64,000 bases of DNA, taken from positions 26,302,797 to 26,366,796 of the forward strand of contig NC_134285.1 of the NCBI RefSeq assembly GCF_949628215.1, read 5' to 3'. The first letter of the stretch is position 1, and each line of letters opens with the position of its first letter. Position numbers and translations under genes: made by a program. Positions 25,701 through 37,400 of this stretch are shown in pieces. Source of the DNA: Phalacrocorax aristotelis (Eukaryota; Chordata; Aves; Suliformes; Phalacrocoracidae). The notes below the pieces were generated by a model that ran no database searches, was not told the origin of the DNA, and saw only the letters and a list, made by a program, of their open reading frames with translations.

Positions 25701-26049
25701 TGGTGTCCCACTCCTGGTGTTTGCTGAACCTGCATTAGCAGGTGCAGAGGGGAGAGAGCTTGCGGGCTCCAGCCCTGTCTCCTGTGGCCAGCCTAGGGTA
25801 GGAGGGGATGGGGGAGGTGCTGGGCTCCCTGGCCCGTTCTGCCCTCTCTCCAGGGCTGAGCACCTTGCCTGGGCTCTCAGACTGACCCCAGCCAGGGCTG
25901 GGACTGTTGGGGCTGAACCCCTTTCTCCTCACTCAGGCTCATCTGACTTCACCAAGATGCTCCCTGGCCGTGGCACCAGCAGCCCCACGCAGCCCCTTCT
26001 CTTCGAGCAGATGCGTCTTCATCTGGAGGACGAGCAGAGCCTCTCATGA
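1616..26049 (+). CDS. MGRN1: MGRN1, E3 ubiquitin ligase mahogunin (3' part, 14 exons seen)
   Basis: Mahogunin is a RING-type E3 ubiquitin ligase. From family knowledge it ubiquitinates TSG101 and, with MEGF8 and MOSMO, lowers surface levels of Smoothened; it also affects melanocortin signalling. Exons: 1616-1733, 5662-5728, 7658-7710, 9884-9931, 14191-14259, 16518-16677, 18495-18604, 19532-19597, 22048-22271, 23219-23342, 23887-23932, 24589-24696, then cassette 25307-25351 (stop at 25345-25347) or terminal exon 25937-26049. All have AG/GT borders and phases agree at every junction. The short form gives 410 aa in the window, the long form 434 aa. Visible in order: the end of the N-terminal substrate-binding domain, a C3HC4 RING finger, a basic NLS-like stretch (RKPKRE), a PSAP motif that binds TSG101 in mammals, and an acidic Ser-rich tail. 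The first codon in the window is split, so earlier exons lie off the left edge. Agreement with the human protein is very high around the RING. Identification is secure. Confidence 0.97.
1734..5661 (+). other. MGRN1 intron with a hAT MITE and an A-tract
   Basis: No exon seen. It holds the short DNA transposon at 2127-2295 and an uninterrupted A run near 2829-2846. The remainder looks like unique AT-rich intron. Confidence 0.8.
2119..2303. mobile_element. hAT-type MITE with 8-bp target-site duplication
   Basis: An element of 169 bp (2127-2295) is flanked by identical 8-bp copies CTCTAGAA at 2119-2126 and 2296-2303. Its ends are terminal inverted repeats: TAGTGGTCTCCAAA on the left, and the right end read in reverse complement is CAGTGGTCTCCAAA, 13 of 14 identical. 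An 8-bp duplication and a CAGTGG...CCAAA terminus are typical of hAT (Charlie-like) transposons. The AT-rich interior encodes no transposase, so it is non-autonomous. The family name cannot be given without a repeat library. Confidence 0.85.
5662..5728 (+). CDS. MGRN1: MGRN1 exon ([14 protein letters not shown] region)
   Basis: 67 nt, translating to [22 protein letters not shown], part of the conserved region N-terminal to the RING. Acceptor cccctcag, donor gtaagc after the first base of the next codon. Confidence 0.97.
5729..7657 (+). other. MGRN1 intron
   Basis: No coding exon or recognisable repeat was seen between these splice sites. Confidence 0.7.
7658..7710 (+). CDS. MGRN1: MGRN1 exon ([15 protein letters not shown])
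   Basis: 53 nt. The sequence [15 protein letters not shown] is identical to the human protein. The junction with the upstream exon reads three valines in a row. Donor gtaaac. Confidence 0.96.
7711..9883 (+). other. MGRN1 intron
   Basis: No exon recognised. It ends in a T- and C-rich tract with a C8 run directly before the acceptor (ggtag). Confidence 0.7.
9884..9931 (+). CDS. MGRN1: MGRN1 exon ([16 protein letters not shown])
   Basis: 48 nt, phase 0 at both ends, coding [16 protein letters not shown]. Human MGRN1 has the same 16 residues with one change. Acceptor TAG, donor gtaagt. Confidence 0.96.
9932..14190 (+). other. MGRN1 intron, 4.3 kb
   Basis: The largest MGRN1 intron fully inside the window. 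No exon, tandem repeat or clear transposon was found by eye. Confidence 0.65.
14191..14259 (+). CDS. MGRN1: MGRN1 exon ([20 protein letters not shown])
   Basis: 69 nt, phase 0. It codes [20 protein letters not shown] and then ETK, identical to human in my memory of the protein. It is the linker leading into the RING exon. Confidence 0.97.
14260..16517 (+). other. MGRN1 intron
   Basis: No exon or recognised repeat. Several long open frames occur here on both strands, but none resembles a known protein. Confidence 0.65.
16518..16677 (+). CDS. MGRN1: MGRN1 RING-finger exon
   Basis: 160 nt. After the acidic stretch [11 protein letters not shown] it encodes the whole C3HC4 RING: CVVC, then [10 protein letters not shown] and CPIC. 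This is the E2-binding, catalytic module of the ligase. All eight zinc ligands are present. Donor gtgagt falls inside the proline codon after CRL. Confidence 0.98.
16678..18494 (+). other. MGRN1 intron
   Basis: No exon seen. A C10 run lies near 17101-17110. Otherwise unremarkable. Confidence 0.65.
18495..18604 (+). CDS. MGRN1: MGRN1 exon after the RING ([20 protein letters not shown])
   Basis: 110 nt. It finishes the CRLPF junction and continues [20 protein letters not shown] to DHDEHS. Nearly identical to human. Confidence 0.97.
19532..19597 (+). CDS. MGRN1: MGRN1 exon with NLS-like basic stretch (probable cassette)
   Basis: 66 nt, phase 0 at both ends, so it can be skipped without a frameshift. 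It codes [20 protein letters not shown] and then ET. The RKPKRE cluster corresponds to the mammalian SKKPKRE region. In mouse this exon is, from memory, alternatively spliced and supplies a nuclear localisation signal. Skipping in this species is inferred. Confidence 0.93.
19598..22047 (+). other. MGRN1 intron
   Basis: No coding exon or identifiable repeat. A stretch reading cattctatgatc near 21420 resembles the 3' end of CR1 but lacks further CR1 sequence around it. Confidence 0.6.
22048..22271 (+). CDS. MGRN1: MGRN1 exon with TSG101-binding PSAP motif
   Basis: 224 nt. It codes [20 protein letters not shown] and then [15 protein letters not shown] is the late-domain motif by which MGRN1 binds the UEV domain of TSG101 in mammals. 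The later part ([13 protein letters not shown]...) is less conserved. Donor gtcagc within codon AG|C. Confidence 0.96.
22272..23218 (+). other. MGRN1 intron
   Basis: About 0.95 kb of GC-rich sequence. Open frames on both strands have no recognisable product. Confidence 0.6.
23219..23342 (+). CDS. MGRN1: MGRN1 exon ([20 protein letters not shown])
   Basis: 124 nt. It codes [20 protein letters not shown], strongly conserved with human, then a divergent Ser/Gly part ending in RETSSPE. Acceptor gccacag, donor gtaagt. Confidence 0.96.
23887..23932 (+). CDS. MGRN1: MGRN1 exon ([16 protein letters not shown])
   Basis: 46 nt coding [15 protein letters not shown] plus one base of the next Gly. The human equivalent is SFITEEVDESSSPQQG. 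Confidence 0.94.
24589..24696 (+). CDS. MGRN1: MGRN1 exon ([14 protein letters not shown]...VDVYLP)
   Basis: 108 nt. It codes [15 protein letters not shown] and ends DPPVDVYLP plus one base. It is spliced either to the cassette at 25307 or to the terminal exon at 25937. Both keep the frame. Confidence 0.94.
25307..25351 (+). CDS. MGRN1: MGRN1 stop-containing cassette exon (short C-terminus)
   Basis: Acceptor gggcag; coding [13 protein letters not shown] and then TAA at 25345-25347. The human main isoform ends [13 protein letters not shown], so this is the conserved C-terminus. A strong donor (gtacgt) follows at 25352, four bases past the stop, making a 45-nt cassette. Alternatively the exon may run on as the 3' UTR. 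Confidence 0.9.
25937..26049 (+). CDS. MGRN1: MGRN1 terminal exon (long C-terminus)
   Basis: 113 nt from acceptor actcag to TGA at 26047-26049. Joined to 24696 it gives [20 protein letters not shown] and then [17 protein letters not shown], 37 residues in the correct phase. If the cassette is included, this exon is 3' UTR. Confidence 0.85.
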
Positions 26050-26620
26050 GCGGGGCTGGACCTCCCTGTCTCTGCCACCAGACCCCAGACCCCACACACG
26101 GCCTGTCACCCCTCCCCAGCAGGGCTGGCTGGTGCTCACCACCCTGGGGGACCCAGTGTGTGTGGCACATTGCACCCCGATTTCAGCCCAGCTTGGCTTT
26201 TTTCTGTTTAAAAGACGTGCATGTTTCCTGCCGGCTACGGCAAAGGGGTTGTGGGTAGGGGCTGGTGTCGTGTTTTTACGTGGGGTGGGGATTTTGGGGT
26301 TAAAAATCAGCAGATGAAGGACACTACTGTTGTATATTTTGTACACATGGAGCACAGCCCTTTGCTGTCACTACCCCTGTACATAGCTGCGGCCCTCCCT
26401 GGCTGCCCTGGCCCTGCTCTGGGCTCCACAGGGTGGGGGGCATGGGGGTCAGCCTGGTCCCACCCTGTGGAGCCCTGCCTGTGCCGTGTGCCTTGTTCTG
26501 CTATTATGGTGGGGCCGGGGCAAGCCCATTCCCCTTCCCCCCCCCCCCCTTCCCCTTCTTCCCCTTCTTCCCCTTCTTCCCCCTCTATGTTTGTAGTAAT
26601 AAACCCGTGGAGCACCCACG
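26050..26620 (+). other. MGRN1: MGRN1 3' UTR
   Basis: GC-rich, ending in a long pure pyrimidine tract (26529-26586) and the polyadenylation signal. The tract includes three exact 9-bp units CCCCTTCTT at 26552-26578. Confidence 0.8.
26598..26603 (+). terminator. MGRN1 polyadenylation signal AATAAA
   Basis: Canonical AATAAA about 550 bases after the long-isoform stop. A GT-rich stretch (gagtccgtgctttggggg) follows, as expected downstream of a cleavage site. Confidence 0.85.
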
Positions 26621-26635
26621 CGAGTCCGTGCTTTG

Positions 26636-26740
26636 GGGGCGGGGTCAGGGCGCCGAGGGGCGGGGTCAGGGCGCCGAGGGGCGGGGTCAGGGCGCCGAGG
26701 GGCGGGGTCAGGGCGCCGAGGGGCGGGGTCAGGGCGCCGA

Positions 26741-26750
<10 letters not shown>
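26636..26750 (+). repeat. 21-bp GC-box minisatellite upstream of NUDT16L1
   Basis: Five exact 21-bp units at 26636-26740 are followed by a sixth, partial unit. Each begins GGGGCGGGG and continues TCAGGGCGCCGA. GGGGCGGGG is an Sp1/KLF GC box, so there are six evenly spaced sites. The G runs could also form quadruplexes. The array lies between the MGRN1 poly(A) signal and the NUDT16L1 start. Confidence 0.95.
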
Positions 26751-29453
<2,703 letters not shown>

Positions 29454-29473
29454 CGGCACCCTGTTTGTGCTTG

Positions 29474-29479
29474 ATTAAA
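29474..29479 (+). terminator. NUDT16L1 proximal polyadenylation signal ATTAAA
   Basis: ATTAAA 20 bases after the stop codon, followed by GT-rich sequence. It would give a very short 3' UTR. Confidence 0.65.
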
Positions 29480-30019
29480 AGTGGGTGAGACTAGAGACTT
29501 TCTTCTAACTTTCCGACCCGTCGCTGGCTGCAGTTGCTGCCCACGCAATTCCACTGCCCAGCTGGGGGGGATTTGGGTTTGTCTGAAGCAGGGGAAAGCT
29601 ATGTATTTTTATGGCCATTAAACTCTAGCGAGCTTCCCAGATCAACCTGCACAGTCCCCTGCAGAGAGTTCACGTGCTTACGTGAGGGCGCTGAAGCCTT
29701 AGAATTATGCTTTGATTTCAGGGACGCGCTGCTGCTGTCAGGTCCCAGTTTCATTTTTAAGGAACAAAACGTCTTATTTTTTAAATGCCCTGTGTTGACT
29801 TCGACGCAGCTGTGTTTGCAGCAGACACAGCTGAAGAATGGGGCTGCTGGTCAAGCGCCTCTGCCAGTGTTGGAAGGGCTCCCCTCCGCTGGCGCAGTGC
29901 AGCCGGGCTCCTGCTCGGGGTGCCGGTGCAACGGGGCAGCGTGCCGTGAATTCCCTCTGGGGCGTGGGGGAGTGCTCATGTGGGTTTCTACCCGGAGATC
30001 TGTGGGAGCAGGAAAGTGG

Positions 30020-30025
30020 AATAAA
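30020..30025 (+). terminator. possible distal polyadenylation signal AATAAA of NUDT16L1
   Basis: Canonical AATAAA 567 bases after the stop. The sequence 29454-30045 has no gene and would be a longer alternative 3' UTR. Confidence 0.5.
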
Positions 30026-30045
30026 TGGCTTTGCTGAACACTTCG

Positions 30046-30600
30046 CAGTCAGGATCGTTCTTGACTGTCAGCACAGACCCAGAGATTTGGGGGTGCAGGG
30101 GCTGGGGCAGAGCCAGTCAGTTCCACAGCAGAGGGGGCTTCACCCCCTGCTCCCTGCTGGACCGTGACAGGGTGAGCTGGAGGTGCAGGGGAAGGGCAGG
30201 CCCAGAGCAACAGACGGTAGCCCTTCTCAGTGGGGGGATGCAGGGGCAGAGGAGGCTGTCTCAGGAGGATGTCCCACTGCAAACTGTTAAGCTTTTGCTG
30301 CTGGCTTACTCCAGAATGGTTTGTGCACCCAAGGGCTTCAGGCAGGGCCGTGGGAGAAGCTGGCTGTGCTGCTGCAGGTGTCAGAGCAGCCCTTGGGCAC
30401 TGGCTGTGCCTGTGGGGTGTTTGTCCTGTCCATAACGCAGGAGTGCCTGCTCTGAGCTGCCCCCTGGCCCGGGGCAGCAGCAGCTCCTGGCCAGAGCCAC
30501 CCGTAGTGCAGAGGGCCTGTGGGCACCCTGCATCCTCACAGAGCACAAAGTCAGGTGAAGGTGCTCAAGCAGCTGATCAGAGGCAGGCTCCTGCGCAGAA
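30046..30600. other. gap between convergent NUDT16L1 and NAA60 3' ends
   Basis: GC-rich, with no recognisable gene, repeat or RNA. Confidence 0.5.
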
Positions 30601-30628
30601 TGACAAACGACTCAGAAAAGAGGTTTGG

Positions 30629-30634
30629 TTTAAT
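30629..30634 (-). terminator. candidate NAA60 polyadenylation signal ATTAAA
   Basis: On the minus strand, AATTAAACC is followed by T-rich and TGTCATTC sequence, as expected around a cleavage site. It would imply a 3' UTR of about 3.6 kb. Confidence 0.45.
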
Positions 30635-31737
30635 TGAAGACATTCAGAGAGGCTGATGGTGGCAGCACAATGCTCTTCAGTAAATAACAGGCTGCGAGGT
30701 GGCCGACGCCTCAGAGGACAGGTTGGTAGGAGGGCACACAGACCACTCACAGCTCTCTGCAGGACATAGTCAAGTGCAGCAGCTGTGGAGGTGGGTTGTG
30801 TAATGGGCAGGATAGACGGTGGGACCTCAGTCCTGGGCAATCGGGGAGAGAGAGATGCAGTCTCATCCAGAGAAAGCAAGTCATGAGAAAAAATGGGCTT
30901 GAGTGGCTAAAGAAACTCATATAAGCCAATAGATGTGTTTAAGTAAAAAGTGGCTAAGCAAAAGGAAAAAACCCAAACAAAAAAGCAGTAACATAAATGA
31001 GGCTGGAGGGGTGCTGCAGGTCTCTTCTGGGAAAGCGCTGCAGCCAGGAGGGACAGCAGCAGTTCCTACTGCTGCCTCCCCTGCCAGCAGGGGCCAGCTG
31101 GGCTGCAAGGGGATCAATGGGGACGGCCAAAGCCTCCCTGCCAGTGCCTTGGCAAAGCCAAGGCAACAGCTGCTCCCCATGGGCAGTACTACAGGCACAG
31201 CCACTCGGCAGTGAGCTGGCTATGCCAGGCTGCTGAGCACCCCAGTGAGGCGGTAGCAGCTGGAGCCCAGCCAAAGGACCCAGCTGATTCCACAGCACAG
31301 GAGGGGGACACACAGGGAGCCCACACACATGCACAGGCTGTGGTGCCATGAGCAGTTCAGCTGAGCTGTGGGCTACACAGCCCTGCCCATGTCTTCTGCA
31401 AGCTCAGAGACAGGAGCATGCAGCCCTGCAGTGGGGCACTTTGGTGGCAGTAGGCTTTGACCACACCATGCTACCTCAGTGCCCCAGCTGCGGGTGGCAG
31501 AGCACCTCTTCCACCCCATGGCCCAGCTAAAACACCAAGAGAGGCACTTTGGCCACAGCTGAAAGCACCAGCCCCAGCTCAGCCTGCAGCTTCCAGCCCC
31601 GTTGCACATCATCTGCCACAAAACTGCATCCCTTGAGTCTTACTCAGCCTGCTGCACTCAAAGGCAGCGGCCACAACTTTGCACCCAGCATAGCTGACTG
31701 CCCAGGGCCACTTGTGCTTCTAAACTGAAGGGGAACC

Positions 31738-31960
31738 AGTGACATATAGGCTGGAAGGAGCCTCTGGAGTGCTCGGCTCCAGCAGCCTCAGAGCAAGGCC
31801 AACACTGAGGTGAGCCCTGGCTGTTTTCTGGGGGCTTGAAAGCCTCTCCAACAGCTTGACTAGCCTCCTGGCAACACCTTTTTTCCTTGTGTCAGTCATT
31901 GCACCAGACCTCTTTGAGCCCCAGAAAAGGGACCAGCCCCTCCCAGCAGCACAGCCTCCT
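31738..31960 (-). mobile_element. decayed CR1-like fragment
   Basis: Phrases such as aggctggaaggagcctctggag and agcctctccaacagcttgac match the order of CR1 3' sequences seen elsewhere in the window, but with many changes. Weak call. Confidence 0.4.
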
Positions 31961-34278
31961 GCTGCTCCAAAGCACACCCTGTGCCACCCCCTGGGGCTGG
32001 ATCAAGCTGCTTCCTGCAGTCTGGGCCACAGGGGAAGCTGTGCTCACCAGAGCTGTCTGTGGTGCAACCCCCCGTGAGCTGAGCAGCACACACTGCCAGC
32101 CCCGTGGCAGCTGAGGGCACAGCAAGGACGCTAGTCCCAGCCACCCTGCTCAGGTAGCAGCATGGTACCACACCCAGCAAGCTATCCTCCTGCACCTTTA
32201 ATTAACTCCCACCTCTGTGGCTTACAGACATTGAAACGACTGTCTGATCAGCCAGGCTGCAAGATCTTAACATGCTTTCTTTCTCTTCTAAGGCTAAGCC
32301 TGCCCTGTATTGTGTCTCACCCACACGGCGCTGCGAGAGCTGGCACTGCCTGCACATATGGGCGATGTGCACCAGCTGTGGCTTAGACCGCCTCTGATCA
32401 AGTAGCCATCTCAGAATGAGAGGGCAACAAGGAATGTGGTGCTGAGCAGGGGAAGAGCCTTGGCCAGGGAAGGGGGATTCGTGTTAGGACACAGGCAGTG
32501 CTCCGGGATACTGCACTGCTGACACCCAGGCTGGGTGAGCTGCAGATTCCCACCTTAAAAGCAAAGAGCTCTCCCAACCTTGCTCCAAGGTGCAGGAAGG
32601 GCACCTGGCCTGGCCGTGGCACACCAGGGCCTCTCCACAGGCTGGACGTTAACTTCTGCTGAGCTGAGACACAGCCCCAGGGGTCCTGCAGCCAGGACAG
32701 GGGGCTCCTGGACAGCTGCAAGGAGACTGTCCACCAGCATGGCCCTGTGGTGATGCCCAGGCCATGGCCCAAGACACTCCAGTGAGCAGCTGGGGGCGCT
32801 TTTCTTCCGCAAGAAAAAGCTGTTATGATCTGCGCACAGAGCTCATCCATAAAGATCCTGCAAGAGTCCAGCCCCAGTGCCACGGGAGGGTGCATGCGGG
32901 GGAGGAGAAGGGCCCTGGACCAGACCCTGCAGGGCTCTGGCTGCAGCAGCAGCTCTACACTCCCAGCTCCCCTCCCCTGCTACGTTCCAACTTGGACAAA
33001 GGCAGAAAGATCTATACAGCATAATACATATATTTCACTATGAAATAGCAGTTTCATTCCCTGCCTTCTACTTGACACATCCTGAATTAAATACTTCTTT
33101 TTAAGTCACTCCAAAGGGCTGGTGGAGCTGGGTAGTTTCTCATGTGAGGCAGTTACCTGCCCTGGAAGTTACCTGAAGGAAGCACCAGCAGCAGCAGACA
33201 ACATGGCAGGACCCAGACACGATCCTCGCTCCCCACTTCCCCTCACCCAGCTCCCCCTTCCCTGGCAACAAGGGCACGACTGTATATTCTGCCAGCAGTG
33301 GCCTGCCAGGGTGCTTATGGCTCATGTACACAGTTGGTCAGTGCAGAGTCGTTAACCTCATTCACGCTGCTTTCAGTAGCCATGGCAGCAACAACCAAAC
33401 CCCTCCACATCACATATATGGATAGGAGCAAACCAGAGGCAAGGGAAGTGGCGGGGACAGTTCAACATGCACACAGACCAGTGATGCAAAGGGCCCTCAG
33501 CTATGGCACAGCCAGATGCCTTGCACGACAGCCAGGCCTGCCCAGGCAGCGCTTGCAGGCTCCGGGCGACGGGGGTAAGTCGGGATTGCAGCCCATCAAG
33601 TGTGAAGTCTGCCAAATCTTGGTCAACCTGTGGAACAAGGAGTCCTGTCCATGGGCTGGGTCACTGACGAAGAGCCGTCATCACTGGAATCAGTGCAGAG
33701 CTGGATGGTTCAGAAGATGAAAGGAAGAACAATCCTATGGAAAGACAAAGAGGGCAGCTGCCTTAGGGAAACCAGGTGTTACGGGTCTCTTCAAGCATAC
33801 TGGGGAGCCACTGTCCTGAAGACCTTGTTGTCAGAGACCTGCAATGCAACTGGCAGCAAACGGGCCATCAGTTACTGTGCTGGGACACTGAGCTGGGAAA
33901 AGAGCAAGGGCTTAGTCACTCTGGGTCTTGCAAGCTGGTCTCACAGAGCTGGGGAAAGGAGAGAGACAGCAGGGACAGGTTCCATCAGCTGTCAGGCTCT
34001 GGGCTCAAGAAAAGATGATCGGAGTTCAAATTCCCTTCAGTTGAAACCAATAGGAGTTTGGCCACCAGCTGGAGACTAGAGCACAATGATGCTCCAGGCA
34101 CATGGCAGCTTGCCCAGCAGCAGAGCTCCAGCTTCGGCACCCCTCGCTCGAGCACACTCTTGGCTGCCCTGAGACAGCAGCCAGGGGCTATCACCACCCT
34201 GTTGCTGCTGGCCTCAGGCAGAGAAGGCTGCTTCCCCCCAGACACCTACCTTTGCTTTTTGTACATCTTCCGATCCAG

Positions 34279-34435
34279 TCACATTGTTCGGCTATATTCA
34301 ATGCCGCTCTTGGCAGAAATGCCAGACCAGGGCAGAAGGCTGCAGAGGAGGCTCTGGGCTTGTCGATATATCCTCTGGGGAATTGAACATGGGCTCAGAC
34401 TGGCTAGCGTTGATCCAATATGCTGTAGGTAGTCA
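34279..34435 (-). CDS. NAA60: NAA60 last coding exon (membrane-binding C-terminus)
   Basis: 157 nt. Joined after the AT-AC intron it reads FDYLQHIGSTLASLSPCSIP onwards to SGIEYSRTM and TGA at 34281-34279. Human has LDYIQHLGSALASLSPCSIP. No AG acceptor gives this reading; the AC at 34437-34436 does. Confidence 0.95.
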
Positions 34436-37400
34436 GTGGCCATCAGTTAAGGACAGCGGCATTTAAACTGTAACTTAGGAAACAGAATACTCTGTGGACT
34501 AGCACTACCTAAGAGACCCCATGACACAGACATGCTCTGCTCAGTTAGGCAGACAGATCTGCTCCTTGTATTAATTGCCTGGTCCTTTCTATCAAAACCA
34601 GGCCTGTTTTACACCATAAAAGATGGCATTTTGGGAATACTGCCTCCAACTTGTGTGAGAAATACCTTCTCTAGCAGCTGCTATTTCCGTTTGCACTCTA
34701 CAGCAAGTTCCGGCAGAGATGGCACTATCCACCTGCCTGGAGAGGTTTGGACTGACTAGCTACACCCAGGAAAGATCAGGTTTCTTCTCCATGATCCAAC
34801 GACCTGAAATAAACTCCCAAAGTCAGTTTGAGAGCAGCCTGCTGAGATCCAGGCCAGGACAGGGTTACAGGGGATCCTAGGCCACAGGAAACAAGACCAA
34901 GGGCTTCCCAGCCATGCTGCTGGACAGATCATGCACCACACAAGCCAGAGCATACCTAGCAAGCTGGCTTAACATCAGCATTTACTATCACTGGCATCAA
35001 ACTCACTCCAACTTAGAATTCAGTGATGTACCATACTACACTGCCTCTCTGAACTGCTCCCAGAGGAGTTGGGGGAGCTTGGGCACAAGCAGGTCACCAT
35101 CAGATCCCTCTAACATCGTCTTCCTTCTGGCTTCAGATTAAACTCACATCTTGGCAGGCATCAGTCTCCAGATCACACTTTACTGGATTGCCATTTTTAA
35201 CATAAAACAGTGTGGTGTCTGCTTATCATGTTCCACTGCTAATCAGACTGAAGGCAAAGGATATAAGATTGTCCAGGGTGGATGTCCGCCGTTGATGTAC
35301 AGGACATAGGTAAAGCCATCTTTGAGGACCCCTCTGATGGAATAATAATAGGGAAGATAGTGGTGCTGTTTAAAGTCTCTGTTTTCATAGAAGTTTATTG
35401 CTGTGTTGTTAGTGGTGAGGACGTGCAGGTAGATGGCTTTGCAGTGATCTTGGGCAGTCGTTGATATATGGTCTTTTAAACTTTCAAGCAAGAGTGAACC
35501 TGTTGAAGGGAAGAGCAGCAGAATCACACAGTGCAGCTGCCTTTTCAGGGACAGCACAAGGCTTTGTAGGTCCCACCCAGCATCTAAGCAGTGATTGTTG
35601 CACACACTTGAAGACCCCCAGCTCCCACACAGTTCTCACAGACCCTCTTGATGAATTTAACGTGTTGTGGTTTAACTTGGCAGGCAGCTACACACCACAC
35701 AGCCGTTGGCTCACTCCCCACCCCCAGTGGGATGGGGGAGAGAATCTGGGGCAGGGGGGAAGCAAAATTCATGGGTTAAGGATAGTTTAATAGGACAGAA
35801 AAGGAAGGGAAAATACTACTAAGCGTAATGGTAGAAGAATATACAAAATAAGTGATGCACAATGCAGTTGCTCACCAAATGCTAACCGATGCCCAGCCAG
35901 TTCCCAAGTAGCACTCCCCACCTTCCAGTCAAGTCCCCCCAGTTTATATCCTGAGCATGACATCATATGGTCTGGAATACCCCTTTGACCAGTTTGGGTC
36001 AGCTGTCCCGGCTGTGCCCCCTCCCAGTTTCTTGTGCACCGGCAGAGCATGGGGATCTGAAAAAGTCCTTGACTAGCATAAGCACAACTTCACAACAATT
36101 AAAACATCAGTGTGTTGTCAACATCATTCTCATACTAAATCCAACACACAGCACTGTACCAGCTACTAGGAAGAAAACTAACTCTATCCCAGCCAAAACC
36201 AGGACACAGGACCATACTACATGATTTTAATATGAATCTCATCTCACCTATGAGCATGGCTTCACAAAACAGATTTTATAAAGGTACAAAGTTCTGATTC
36301 AGCAACCACAAAGATGAGCCAGAGATGGGAATCTGCCAGTTATACCCATCCCCAGCCAAGCAGCTCTCAGCTTTGGGGAAGGCCAGTGAGTAATTTTGAA
36401 TGGTATCAGTTCCACCACATTTATTCATTTTAAAGCCATTTAAAACAGCAGTCAAAACAAGACTTCACAAGCAGGCTATTGCATTGCATCTGCTGAACTC
36501 AAAATTTAAGACCTGGTAGGATTTTAAGATTCTTTCTTAGGAGGAGAGCCAAGGCATTGTCTCACACTCAGCCTGGATTTTCTGCAGCCACTAGTCAGCA
36601 GGAGAATCCAGAGGAGGGCACAGAGAATACTCCGGACCCAAGAGACAAGACCCAGAGGTTCATCCAAACCACCTCAATGCTGCATGAAGGACCCAGCAGA
36701 GCCTGCACAGGAACTTCTTCCATCAGGTATAGTACCAACAGCCTAAAGAAACAGCTTAGCTAACACAAACACACAGATGAGATTTATGCTGCTGTTTCAC
36801 TATCCCCAGACCACTTCATGGTCACTTGACACTTAGTAGGAATTTATATCAGCCAAGCACAAAAAGACACCAAGAGACATCACAGGAGAGCAATTTAATT
36901 TTGTTATGAGATATTCCACTCTTCTATCTCACAGAAATCCAGCTGCCCTCTGGTTTAACTATAGCAGAGAACTAGAAACCAAAGCCTTTTGATGTCTGCC
37001 AGAGAAAAAACAGAGCTTTAGTGCTTAATAGTATGCCTGGGGTGAAAAGCCTCCTGCACAAAAGACTTCAGCTTCAGACACAAGCAGAAAAAACTCTCAA
37101 GAGAAAGGTCTCAGAAAAAGCAGCAGCAGGTGGTAGCAGCTTCTTTAGGTTGTTTTGCTATAGGTACAAGTCCAAAGGTTTTGAGAGTGCACAGCAACAT
37201 ACTGTCTAGATGTGATGGATAAAGGAAACACTGATACTGAAAGGAGAAATTCCAGCAAGATGGAGCTGAAACACAGATAGGATCTGGAAACTGAAAGGGA
37301 ACTCAAAACAGCCACAAGTTCACAGAACTATTTTCTTCTTTGTACAGAAAATTTATCACCAGTAGCATTTTGTGCAAGTTTTAAATACAGTGCTCCCAAT

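Larger units (their letters stand above)
30601..34278 (-). other. NAA60: NAA60 3' UTR (inferred extent)
   Basis: It extends from the NAA60 stop codon to a possible poly(A) signal at 30629-30634. Nothing in between looks coding. A decayed CR1-like stretch lies at 31738-31960. The true 3' end is unknown and could be nearer the stop. Confidence 0.45.

Noticed and set aside
14191-26049. Bacterial-style features (operons, CRISPR arrays, attachment sites)
   Set aside because: Intron-split vertebrate genes and CR1 repeats rule out a prokaryotic or phage context. No spaced direct repeats of CRISPR type occur.
30049-33024. A further gene in the 30-33 kb region suggested by several open frames
   Set aside because: Frames overlap on both strands, none has a family signature or splice logic, and the position fits the NAA60 3' UTR and gap.
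35243-35605. NAA60 exon ending in YPLPSV and a TGA stop
   Set aside because: This reading runs into the U12 intron. Human homology and the AT-AC signals show that the coding exon ends at 35265.
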